A stretch of 64,000 bases of DNA. It comes from Stenotrophomonas maltophilia D457 (GTDB taxonomy: Bacteria; Pseudomonadota; Gammaproteobacteria; Xanthomonadales; Xanthomonadaceae). Under the pieces are notes generated by a model, which saw only the letters and a program-made list of their open reading frames with translations, was not told the origin of the DNA and made no database searches. The translations under genes and the position numbers were made by a program. Of this stretch, positions 34,063 to 40,993 are shown piece after piece. Within the stretch, counting starts at the first letter, position 1; the number at the start of each line of letters is the position of its first letter. Where the stretch lies: NCBI RefSeq assembly GCF_000284595.1, contig NC_017671.1:2389001-2453000 (forward strand), written 5' to 3'.

Positions 34063-35075
34063 TTAGGTATTGGATTCTCGTAGTTCTCTCGATTGCCTTG
34101 TGCACGGTCAGCGCGCATGCGGCTGTCGTGAGTGCCGATGAAGGGGAGTCCTACCTAAAGTGCATGTCTGAGATGCCGAAGGCCACATCAGGCGGGTACA
34201 ACGTGGCGAAGTCTTCGTGCGTACCTATCACCATCCAAGGCTATAAAAAATGCTACCGGCAGACCTACTGGGTATTTGACCGTGCCGGCGCTACTGGCGG
34301 CAATCAGATCGGCCCGTATGAGGGCGCCGAGTATTGCTCCAATGCCACTTGCTCAGCTCGACAAGAAGAAACCAGCTGGAAGGGCGGCGGCAATGCAGGC
34401 CTCGATAGCGTGTGCAGCAACGGTTGCGCCTATAGCGGCTCGCTCTATGCACAGTCGCCAACGGGACGCCTCTTTACGCCCACTGGTGCCACGTGCACGG
34501 AGAACGATCACCCTGCGCCCACTACGCCCGATCCGGGCGAAGGCGGGGGTGATGGGGGTGGAACCGGCCCAGGTGACGGCGGCGGTGATGGCGGTGGCGA
34601 CGGTGGAGGTGACGGCGGGGGCGGTGATGGTGGGGGCGGTGATGGCGGCGGTGGCAACGGGCCCGGTGATGGTGATGGTGATGGTGATGGCGACGGGGAT
34701 GGCGAATGCAAAGACCCGGACGGCTGTGCGGGACCTGGGCCGGGCCCGGGAACGGGCGAGGGCGGTGACGGAGGGGCGCCGGGACCTACGACAGGGCGCC
34801 TCTACAAGAAATCCGGCAAGACGGTTCAGAAGGTGCTAGCGGAGTTCAAGACGGCCATTGAGGGCGCCCCGATCTTGTCGAAGGTCAAAGGCTTCTTCGG
34901 TAGCTGTACCGGTGGTGGCAGTTGCCCGACCGCAACATGGGACGGCGGGCAGTACGCGGGCAAGTTTGACCTGGCGTCGCTGTGCTCTGGTCCACTGCTA
35001 CAGCTATTCCAGTACGCCGGATTCGTCTTCCTTGCGGGCATGGGCATCGTGGCGCTGAGGTGGGCACTGCTATGA
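34059..35075 (+). CDS. Minor coat/adsorption protein (pIII-like)
   Basis: A 338-aa precursor with a signal peptide (VVLSIALCTVSAHA), a Cys-rich N-terminal adsorption domain (about 20-145), a Gly/Asp low-complexity linker (about 155-225), and a C-terminal domain ending in a membrane anchor (LLQLFQYAGFVFLAGMGIVALRW). This N-domain, glycine linker and C-anchor order is that of filamentous-phage pIII, which binds pili and ends assembly. It starts at a GTG overlapping the preceding stop. Confidence 0.88.
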   Translation: MIRYWILVVLSIALCTVSAHAAVVSADEGESYLKCMSEMPKATSGGYNVAKSSCVPITIQGYKKCYRQTYWVFDRAGATGGNQIGPYEGAEYCSNATCSARQEETSWKGGGNAGLDSVCSNGCAYSGSLYAQSPTGRLFTPTGATCTENDHPAPTTPDPGEGGGDGGGTGPGDGGGDGGGDGGGDGGGGDGGGGDGGGGNGPGDGDGDGDGDGDGECKDPDGCAGPGPGPGTGEGGDGGAPGPTTGRLYKKSGKTVQKVLAEFKTAIEGAPILSKVKGFFGSCTGGGSCPTATWDGGQYAGKFDLASLCSGPLLQLFQYAGFVFLAGMGIVALRWALL

Positions 35076-35470
35076 AGCGTAATCATCTGATCGTGCTGGC
35101 TGCTGCGCTGCTTGTGCTCGCGTTGTCAGCTTCGTGGGCATATGCCGATGGGGTCGGGCCGGTCACCGCCCTCACCACGTGGGCAAAGGAACAGATCACG
35201 TCGTTGTGGGCGGACTTCTCCGACTTCATGACGGATCTACAGACCGACTTCATCGAATTGGTGTTGTCGTTTGTCAAGGCCATCGTGTACCTGATTCCAG
35301 CGCCTGATTTCCTGTCGCAGATCAGCTTCTGCGCAATGCTCAACGCTGCAGGGCCGTGGACAGCGTTCATCGTTGCCCAGTTGCGCCTCGGTGAGGCTAT
35401 CGCGGTACTGACGGCTGCACTTGTATTCCGCCTTGTGCGGGTGTTCCTCACTCTCTTCCAGTGGACGTAA
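35072..35470 (+). CDS. Inovirus pVI-like minor coat protein
   Basis: 132 aa with three hydrophobic segments (N-terminal, about 65-80, and about 105-125), in the standard pVI position between pIII and Zot. The ATG overlaps the pIII stop. It should cap the virion end together with pIII. Confidence 0.78.
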   Translation: MKRNHLIVLAAALLVLALSASWAYADGVGPVTALTTWAKEQITSLWADFSDFMTDLQTDFIELVLSFVKAIVYLIPAPDFLSQISFCAMLNAAGPWTAFIVAQLRLGEAIAVLTAALVFRLVRVFLTLFQWT

Positions 35471-35474
35471 CGAG

Positions 35475-36767
35475 ATGATCTTCGGCCATGAAGGCTTGCC
35501 GCGCAGCGGCAAGAGCTACGAGACGGTTCTGCATCACATCCTTCCTGCATTGCGGGCGAAGCGGCATGTCTACGTGCGCCTAAACGGGGTAGGGGAGAGC
35601 CTTGACAAGATCGCCGCCCACCTGGGCATGCCTGAAGAAGAAGTGCGCGAGCTGGTGCACGTGATGGGCGACAAGGAAGTGGTTGACTGGTGCGTCTGCG
35701 ACACCGACAACGATGGCGCCATTTCGTTCCCACATATCGAGAAGCACGCACTGATCGTGATCGATGAGGCGCACGAGTACTGGCCGACCAACCGTGCCAA
35801 TCTGCCTGAGCGCGCTGCAAACTTCTTCGCCAAGCACGGCCATATCAGCTTGGACATTGTGATCATTTCGCAGGACTGCAAAGACCTGCACCGCCTGATC
35901 ATCCGCCGCATGGCGAAGAAGAACACGTATACCAAGCTCGACGCGCTGGGGTCCGATCAGCGGTATTCGGTGCGGTTCTATGCGGCCACTGGCACCGGCA
36001 AATACGAAACGGTGGGCACCGAGGTGCGGAAGTATGATCCGGCGATCTGGGAGCTTTACCACGGCGTGCAGCCGGGCATCGAGTCCAACGAGGTTTACAA
36101 GGGCAACACGCGCACGCTCTGGAAGACCCTGCGCGGCCCGTCAATCCTGATGGTGCTGGCGCTCGTGGTTGGCGTGGTGATGTTGGGGCGATTCTTCTTC
36201 GCTGGTGGCACCACCGGAGAGAGCGGCAAGCTGAAAGAAGTTGTCGCTTCCCAGAAGGCCGCAATTCCCGCGATAGCGCATGCGCCGGGTGCTCAGCCGG
36301 CCACGGTGGTCACAAAGGTTGTCGAGACGCCCAAGACGAAGGAGAAGCTTCCTGCGGGCGTTCAGTACATTCTGGACATGGCGGCCAATGCCAGGGCGAG
36401 GCACGCCGGGTGGTACGGCCAGCGCGACATCGTGGAGTTTCGCGCGTCAGGCGGCGGGCAAGTGCTCGATCGTTTCACCACTGAGCAGCTGTGGGCGCTG
36501 GGCTGGTCTGTGAAGCGAACCGAGTTTGGCGTGCTGCTGAGCGCTAAGGGGCACGAGATCATTGCCACGACTTGGCCCGTAGACCCGTTTGGCGAGCAGT
36601 CCGATGCTACGACCGCGCGCATAAAGGCTGCGGCGGGGTCGCCTGTGACGAGCGCGAGCGAGACACAGCCGACCACCGCCGCGGCGAACGGGAGCACCCT
36701 AATTGCAGTTGGGAAGCGCCCCTTGGGCACGTTCCCAGAGACGCCACCTTATCCGGCCAGCTTCTGA
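35475..36767 (+). CDS. zot: Zot-family phage assembly ATPase (pI)
   Basis: A 430-aa protein. The N-terminal Zot domain has Walker A GLPRSGKSYETV and a Walker B-like HALIVIDEAHEYWP. A transmembrane segment follows (GPSILMVLALVVGVVMLGRFFF), then a periplasmic C-terminal part rich in Ala/Thr/Pro. It is the inner-membrane motor for filamentous virion assembly and extrusion. It is complete, and a decayed copy of its 3' end is found inverted at 39276-39460. Confidence 0.93.
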   Translation: MIFGHEGLPRSGKSYETVLHHILPALRAKRHVYVRLNGVGESLDKIAAHLGMPEEEVRELVHVMGDKEVVDWCVCDTDNDGAISFPHIEKHALIVIDEAHEYWPTNRANLPERAANFFAKHGHISLDIVIISQDCKDLHRLIIRRMAKKNTYTKLDALGSDQRYSVRFYAATGTGKYETVGTEVRKYDPAIWELYHGVQPGIESNEVYKGNTRTLWKTLRGPSILMVLALVVGVVMLGRFFFAGGTTGESGKLKEVVASQKAAIPAIAHAPGAQPATVVTKVVETPKTKEKLPAGVQYILDMAANARARHAGWYGQRDIVEFRASGGGQVLDRFTTEQLWALGWSVKRTEFGVLLSAKGHEIIATTWPVDPFGEQSDATTARIKAAAGSPVTSASETQPTTAAANGSTLIAVGKRPLGTFPETPPYPASF

Positions 36768-36780
36768 TTAAGGTGATGCA

Positions 36781-37158
36781 TCACGGACAGGGCTGGCCCG
36801 GTACATTCTCCCAGCCACCAGGTATGCGGCGGAACGTGATTCCGCCGATGCACCTTGTCTCGCTGCGCCGCTGCTGTGCCTCGCGTTCTGCCTGTTCTCG
36901 TCGCGCGCGCACTTCGGCCAGCACTACTTTTTTCTGATCCGCTATCGGTTCGGGCTGGGGGTCGCGATCTACGCTGGTTGGCGCGATTGGTGCAGGCGCG
37001 GCCTGAAAGCGCGCATCCCAAGCGCTGCCGGTCTTCAGGTGCAGCCAGATCCCAGCACCGGCCATGCCCAGTAGTAGAACGGCCCACAAGGCCATCCACG
37101 GAAACTCCCAGCGTGAGCGTGGGATAGGTTGCAGGTACTCCGGTCGTTCGCGTTCCAT
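36781..37158 (-). CDS. Prophage accessory membrane protein convergent with zot
   Basis: A 125-aa protein with one transmembrane helix (WMALWAVLLLGMAGAGIWLHL), a charged coiled-coil-like region (KVVLAEVRARREQAEREAQQRR) and a small Cys-containing C-terminus (CIGGITFRRIPGGWENVPG). It occupies the slot after zot where inoviruses carry accessory cargo, and converges with zot 13 bases apart. Function unknown; superinfection exclusion is one possibility. Confidence 0.65.
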   Translation of the reverse strand: MERERPEYLQPIPRSRWEFPWMALWAVLLLGMAGAGIWLHLKTGSAWDARFQAAPAPIAPTSVDRDPQPEPIADQKKVVLAEVRARREQAEREAQQRRSETRCIGGITFRRIPGGWENVPGQPCP

Positions 37159-37192
37159 ACGGCCCCCAAGGCGTCCTGCGCGCATTCTAGCC

Positions 37193-37238
37193 GGGGTGTA
37201 GGGGCAGCGCCCCTACGGAAGCGCCTCACACGCGCTGG
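37193..37238. other. Phage intergenic region with hairpin, possible replication origin
   Basis: GTAGGGGC agc GCCCCTAC (37198-37216) is a perfect 8-bp hairpin between the accessory gene and the last phage ORF. A diverged but alignable copy of this segment lies inverted at 37891-37935. Conservation in a second phage and position suggest an origin or packaging signal. A transcription terminator without a T-run is the alternative. Confidence 0.45.
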
Positions 37239-37675
37239 CGGCGTTTCGGCCCCGGTACCGGCAGGACTGCCGCTGGTGGCTCGGCGTCGGGGCCAGCCAT
37301 CGCCAGCGATGACCGCTTTTCTGTCCGTCGGCGGACGACTTCCCGGAGATCCACGATTTCAGAACCCTTGTAGGCCAAGGGTTTCCGGCGGCGTTGCACC
37401 AGGTCTTTTCGTGGCGCAGAGTCTTCCATCAGCCGTCGCCATTCCTGTGCCTGTGCAGCAGTGAGAGACAGCCACGCGAGATCCTGCGGCTCCAGCTCGC
37501 GGCCTTCGGGGGTGACCAGTCGGCCACCCTTAAACGAAAAACCGGCCCAAGGGCCGGTTAGGTTGCGATCACGCACAATCAGGCTCCATGCCACAGCAGG
37601 GCCGAGGGTCGAGGCAAGATGCGTGCCAGCCACCCCCGGATCGCCTTGAACATAATATACATTATGCGAAATCAT
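37226..37675 (-). CDS. ORF spanning attR (prophage terminal ORF, doubtful start)
   Basis: A 149-aa frame whose first codons (MISHNVYY) are encoded by the dif site itself. The C-terminal half (basic, ending KRRQRV) has a counterpart in the inverted relic (GPRSRQRV at 37900 on the plus strand), so that part is probably real coding sequence. The 5' part overlaps, in another frame, the extended repressor reading frame expected in the circular phage, and a terminator lies inside at 37540-37559. The true start in the free phage is therefore unclear and may be internal. Function unknown. Confidence 0.4.
   Translation of the reverse strand: MISHNVYYVQGDPGVAGTHLASTLGPAVAWSLIVRDRNLTGPWAGFSFKGGRLVTPEGRELEPQDLAWLSLTAAQAQEWRRLMEDSAPRKDLVQRRRKPLAYKGSEIVDLREVVRRRTEKRSSLAMAGPDAEPPAAVLPVPGPKRRQRV
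37540..37559 (-). terminator. Rho-independent terminator, minus strand
   Basis: AACCGGCCC tt GGGCCGGTT followed by TTTCG in the minus direction: a 9-bp GC-rich stem with U-tract. It lies 19 bases downstream of the stop codon (37579-37581) that the repressor frame would use in the circular phage, so it most likely ends the repressor transcript of the free form. Confidence 0.75.
37645..37672. repeat. attR / chromosomal dif-like XerC-XerD site
   Basis: The 28-bp site contains AACATAATATACATTATGCG, which reads on the minus strand as CGCATAATGTATATTATGTT, closely matching the gammaproteobacterial dif consensus (XerC arm, 6-bp centre, XerD arm). It is the only complete dif-like site seen in the window. 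Together with the hybrid copy at 30745 it defines the inovirus integration. Confidence 0.88.
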
Positions 37676-37940
37676 GGATCGGCCGAATCCGAGCCTTCGT
37701 CTCTTCCGCATGGCAATGGCTGGGCCTCTGGCTCGGCTCTTGCCTGCGACCTCGGCCACCCGGAGAGTCTCGTCCACGGCGAAATCTAGCGTCATCTACC
37801 TTGCCGATGCCCTCAGAATCCGCAGAGAACGGCAGTTGGGCATGTGTGCGCGTCCAATGTGGTCTACATGACTCGTGGGCCGAGGTCACGCCAGCGCGTG
37901 TAAGGCGCTCTCGTGCGGCGACGCCCCTACACCCCAGGAG
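37673..37940 (+). pseudogene. Relic of a second, inverted inovirus: terminal ORF and origin-like segment
   Basis: The segment 37891-37935 is, when reverse-complemented, alignable with 37193-37238 of the intact prophage (shared blocks GGGGTGTAGGGGC and ACACGCGCTGG). Just before it a plus-strand frame ends GPRSRQRV-stop at 37902, matching the end of the intact terminal ORF. It therefore mirrors the right end of the intact phage across the dif site. No intact long ORF remains. Confidence 0.6.
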
Positions 37941-37995
37941 ACGCGGCTGCAGCCCGGTTTGGCGTAATCTTTCCAAAATTTCTTTTGGGGTGCCC

Positions 37996-38451
37996 ATGGA
38001 CAGGCGGAATTTTCCATCGACGGTAAACGGATATCTGAATCAATACGTCCAGTTGATGGATGTGAAGGCAACGGCGGTGGCAGCTGCGGCGCTTGTGCTT
38101 ATCGGGTTGGGTCTTTCCGATCAGGCAAAGAGCGCCGATCCAATCCTGCGGATCGTGGGGGTTTCATTCGCTGGGGTGGCATCGTTCTACGCGCTGCATA
38201 CAGTGCTTCCCAGAACGCCTCATAGCGGAAATGGGCATATCTTCTGGACTGATGTCTCGGGCTTTAAGAGCGCAGAGGACTACTGGAAATCAGTTGAGAA
38301 ATTGACAGACGAAGACATCGGGCGGGAGTACGCGCGCCAGAATTTTGAGGTGAGTCGGATTCTCATCAGGAAGACGCTCCATGTTCGACGAGCGATAGTC
38401 TGGTTCGGAGCCGCCTGCGCTTCAATTGCCCTCGCAGTTGCAGTGAACTGA
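37996..38451 (+). CDS. pycTM: Pycsar effector PycTM (transmembrane cyclic-pyrimidine effector)
   Basis: A 151-aa protein with two adjacent transmembrane helices in the N-terminal half (TAVAAAALVLIGLGL and ILRIVGVSFAGVASFYALHTVL), a soluble helical middle (SAEDYWKSVEKLTDEDIGREYARQN) and a C-terminal hydrophobic helix (IVWFGAACASIALAVAV). That is the layout of Pycsar transmembrane effectors, which bind cCMP or cUMP and damage the inner membrane of infected cells. It is followed 1 base later by the cyclase gene. GGGGTG precedes the ATG. The base composition is more AT-rich than the flanking chromosome. Confidence 0.8.
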   Translation: MDRRNFPSTVNGYLNQYVQLMDVKATAVAAAALVLIGLGLSDQAKSADPILRIVGVSFAGVASFYALHTVLPRTPHSGNGHIFWTDVSGFKSAEDYWKSVEKLTDEDIGREYARQNFEVSRILIRKTLHVRRAIVWFGAACASIALAVAVN

Positions 38452-38452
38452 C

Positions 38453-39274
38453 ATGAGCCCTCGCCTTTCATTTGCGGACTACAGCGGCTATGTCTCAGCC
38501 CTCGCAAATAGCGTCCCGACGACGATTGAGCGCCTGAGTGATATCACCAGCGGGCGTGTAGCGCCATCCGTAGAGGATCTCTCTATCGGTTCAGCGCGCA
38601 GTGTAACGGCTGCCGTGATCTTCTTCGACATCCGCGGCTTCACTAGAAGGACGTCCTCGTCGCAAATTGATGAGCTAAAGAAGACTCTTTTCATGCTGAA
38701 CTGCGTGATTCCTTCCATGATGCGCGTCCTTTTCAGGCACGGCGCTTACGTTGAGAAGAATACTGGTGATGGCTTGATGGCGGTGTTGGGCGCTGGTGAA
38801 AACGCTGCCTCGATCGCATCTAAGGCGCTTTCCGCATGTAGCGAAATGTTGTTCGTGCTGGAGGATGTTGTGAATCCAGTCCTGAAGCAGCACGGGATCG
38901 AGCGAGTGGACGCTCGAGTCGGTGTCGATCTAGGCGACATTCTTCTCGCCCGTATTGGGGTGCCGCGAGGGGCTGCTAGTCACGATCGTAGCTCACTCAC
39001 AGCAGTGGGGCCCGCGGCAAATATTGCATGCAAGCTGCAGGGCTTGGCCGGCACCAATGAAATATTCTGCGGGGACCGTCTTCGCGCAGGAGAATCATTG
39101 CTGGGTCAGGCATTCTTTGTCGATGTTACACCCCCGGACTGGACATGGGTCTATGGCGGCGGCGGACGCTACTCATGTTGGAGGTATACCCGTAAAACGG
39201 TGAGACCTACTTCACCGACAATATTGGGCGGAGGGCTTCTAAGAAGTTTTGTGCCGACGGATGGGCCACGGTAA
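38453..39274 (+). CDS. pycC: Pycsar uridylate/cytidylate cyclase PycC (class III cyclase fold)
   Basis: A 273-aa class III nucleotidyl cyclase domain protein. The two metal-binding aspartates are in AAVIFFDIRGFTRRT and NTGDGLMAVLGAGENA; AARVGVDLGDILLARIGV-like and VGPAANIACKLQGLAGTNEI blocks complete the fold. There are no sensor domains. A stand-alone soluble cyclase next to a small two-helix membrane protein identifies it as PycC, which makes cUMP or cCMP on phage infection, rather than a housekeeping adenylate cyclase. The specificity (U or C) cannot be read from the sequence with confidence. Confidence 0.85.
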   Translation: MSPRLSFADYSGYVSALANSVPTTIERLSDITSGRVAPSVEDLSIGSARSVTAAVIFFDIRGFTRRTSSSQIDELKKTLFMLNCVIPSMMRVLFRHGAYVEKNTGDGLMAVLGAGENAASIASKALSACSEMLFVLEDVVNPVLKQHGIERVDARVGVDLGDILLARIGVPRGAASHDRSSLTAVGPAANIACKLQGLAGTNEIFCGDRLRAGESLLGQAFFVDVTPPDWTWVYGGGGRYSCWRYTRKTVRPTSPTILGGGLLRSFVPTDGPR

Positions 39275-39275
39275 T

Positions 39276-39460
39276 TTGAGAATGGCCGGATGCGGCGGGC
39301 CTTCTGGGAACGTGCAGAAGGGCATTTGCCAACGTACGATCAGGCCGTTCCCATTTGCCGCGGCGGCAGCCGGCCGTGTCTCGCTCGCGCTCGTCACAGA
39401 CGTCCCGCTGCAGCCCTGATGCGCTCGGCGGTCGAAACAGACTGCTCATCAATCGGCCGC
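39276..39460 (-). pseudogene. zot: 3' fragment of a second zot gene (inverted inovirus relic)
   Basis: On the minus strand this segment aligns with the last 170 bases of the intact zot gene (36595-36767). It includes an exact shared block TGTGACGAGCGCGAGCGAGA and the tail CACGTTCCCAGA. In the zot frame it reads TSASETRPAAAAANGNGL, matching TSASETQPTTAAANGSTL. A 1-base deletion near 39405 breaks the frame, and the 5' part of the gene is missing. Orientation is opposite to the intact prophage. Confidence 0.85.
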
Positions 39461-39488
39461 CGAAAGCTCATCTAGGCTATTCATTTAC

Positions 39489-40823
39489 TCAGTACTCGAG
39501 TAGATTCATGAATGCACGCTGGGCAGCCACCTTCCGTACGAACGCGCCTAGCACCAGGGCGAAGAAAATGTCTGCGTGGTGGCGCACCTCTTCGTTCAAC
39601 CTGATGGTGTCTACTGCGTGCCCTTGGTAGTAATCGCTACGCTCGCCGTCAACGCTGAATGTGCAGACGATATCCGCCTCGTCCATCTGTATCACGTGTC
39701 GTGATGACACTTCCTGCCCCCCTGTGGCGTGTGTAAAAGTCACGGACGTAACCCAAGAGTCGTTCTCTCGAAGCGGGCTGCCCGCCATCATCGACGGAAC
39801 GAGTTGCTGTGATTCGCTAAGCTCTCGAATACGCTGCTCAAAGGCAACAGCGGCCCCTCGCATGGACATGAGGACGATGTGGCGCTGTGCCGTCTCGTGC
39901 TCACTCATCATTTCCTGATATCGCGCCACCGATTCCGCCATGTCGACGGGTTGAGCGGTCTGGCGAGGGTGTTGAATCTCATCAATGCGCTCGATTAGAT
40001 TGTCGATTGATTGGAAGCGCAGATTTGGCGCAAGCTGGAAACCGACATCAAAGATGCTGGTTAGCCTATCCATCCTGGGGTCATCTTTAGTTGTAGTCGG
40101 AAAAGAATTGCGCAGGCGCTTATGGGGTGGTTCGCCGCCCCCGCCGAACGACAACGTTCGCGGGTATTCGTTTGTCAGAAGGTAGAAAAGTATTGCAACC
40201 ACGAAGGTAACGTCCGATCTGGGGTCATTGCGCAGCTGGCCAGCGGTCATCTCCGGCAGGCGCACAAAGCGATTCCCGAGTTCCTGCCCTGCTCGCGTAT
40301 GCCACCCGTCCTCGCGATCTTCGAGGGGGAGCCAGGCGATGCCGAAGTCGACCAGATGCAGCTTCCCTGCTGTGTCAACAATAATGTTCTCTGGCTTGAT
40401 GTCGCGATGCAGGACGCCATTGGCATGACATCTTTCAACAATGCGCGCTAGTGACATTGCAATTTCCAGCGATTCGTCGATGGGCATGGGCGCTGTCACG
40501 TACTGCTGCAGGTTATTACCGTCAATCCAGGCCTGGACGAGGTAAAGCTCTTCGTCATCTGCGGCTTGGCTAACGTTAGATTCAAAGATTTGGGGGACGC
40601 CGTCCCCTTGAACTTTTATTAGTCCCGCAACCTCTTGCTTCATTCGCCTCCGGCGCTCGTCACGATCTTGTGGATCTGGGAGCATTTCTTTCAGTGCGCC
40701 AAGCCGTCCACAGACGTTTCCGCGAACTTGCGTAATGGAGCCCTGTCCGCCGCCACGTTTTTTTACGCCCTCGACGGCGGTCCATCTGTCATTCCAAAGG
40801 AGAGGCTGAGCCTGAGTTTTCAC
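39489..40823 (-). CDS. Hanks-type Ser/Thr protein kinase with C-terminal domain of unknown function
   Basis: A 444-aa protein without transmembrane segments. The kinase domain (about 15-280) has a Gly-rich loop (KKRGGGQGSITQV), the catalytic Lys in LGALKEML, the catalytic loop HANGVLHRDIKPENIIV, and DFG in LVDFGIAWL. The C-terminal 150 residues (about 295-444) have no recognised domain but are well structured (VTSVTFTHATGGQEVSSRHV). It starts at a GTG. Stand-alone cytoplasmic kinases next to defence cassettes suggest an abortive-infection role like Stk2, but this is inference. It abuts the zot relic. Confidence 0.82.
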   Translation of the reverse strand: MKTQAQPLLWNDRWTAVEGVKKRGGGQGSITQVRGNVCGRLGALKEMLPDPQDRDERRRRMKQEVAGLIKVQGDGVPQIFESNVSQAADDEELYLVQAWIDGNNLQQYVTAPMPIDESLEIAMSLARIVERCHANGVLHRDIKPENIIVDTAGKLHLVDFGIAWLPLEDREDGWHTRAGQELGNRFVRLPEMTAGQLRNDPRSDVTFVVAILFYLLTNEYPRTLSFGGGGEPPHKRLRNSFPTTTKDDPRMDRLTSIFDVGFQLAPNLRFQSIDNLIERIDEIQHPRQTAQPVDMAESVARYQEMMSEHETAQRHIVLMSMRGAAVAFEQRIRELSESQQLVPSMMAGSPLRENDSWVTSVTFTHATGGQEVSSRHVIQMDEADIVCTFSVDGERSDYYQGHAVDTIRLNEEVRHHADIFFALVLGAFVRKVAAQRAFMNLLEY

Positions 40824-40993
40824 GAGATTTCCAATTATTTAAAGGGTTCTTGCTGCTGAAATGCAGGTGCCTTTTTTTCCATCTAGCTAGCTGAGAGAGG
40901 TGCGGTGCTGAGTATTCTCCAAGGATCAACTGACCACCCTGCGTTGATCTCGAGCATCTGCGGCCATTCACCACCTCAGATAGAAATTCCTCA

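Larger units (their letters stand above)
30745..37662. mobile_element. Filamentous (inovirus) prophage integrated at dif
   Basis: The element runs between two copies of a 15-bp core (GAACATAATATACAT at 30745-30759 and 37648-37662), giving a phage genome of 6903 bp. Gene order is typical of xanthomonad inoviruses: repressor (minus), small ORFs, replication initiator, ssDNA-binding protein, small coat proteins, pIII-like adsorption protein, pVI-like protein, Zot. No integrase is encoded, and the att sites are XerC/XerD sites, so integration uses the host XerCD system. All core frames are open, suggesting an inducible phage. Confidence 0.9.

Noticed and set aside
34540..34700. Short tandem GGTGATGG-like repeats that might suggest a CRISPR or minisatellite
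   Set aside because: The repeats are in frame and encode the Gly/Asp linker of the pIII-like protein; there are no spacers or repeat units of CRISPR size.
37588..37995. In-frame extension upstream of pycTM, making a 287-aa protein
   Set aside because: The extension crosses the dif site and the phage relic and is Arg/Pro-rich. The ATG at 37996 has a ribosome-binding site and starts a protein of normal PycTM length.
38453..39274. Class III cyclase as an ordinary adenylate cyclase regulating Crp/Clp
   Set aside because: It is short, has no sensor or membrane domain, and is paired with a PycTM-like protein in phage-derived sequence, which fits Pycsar better.
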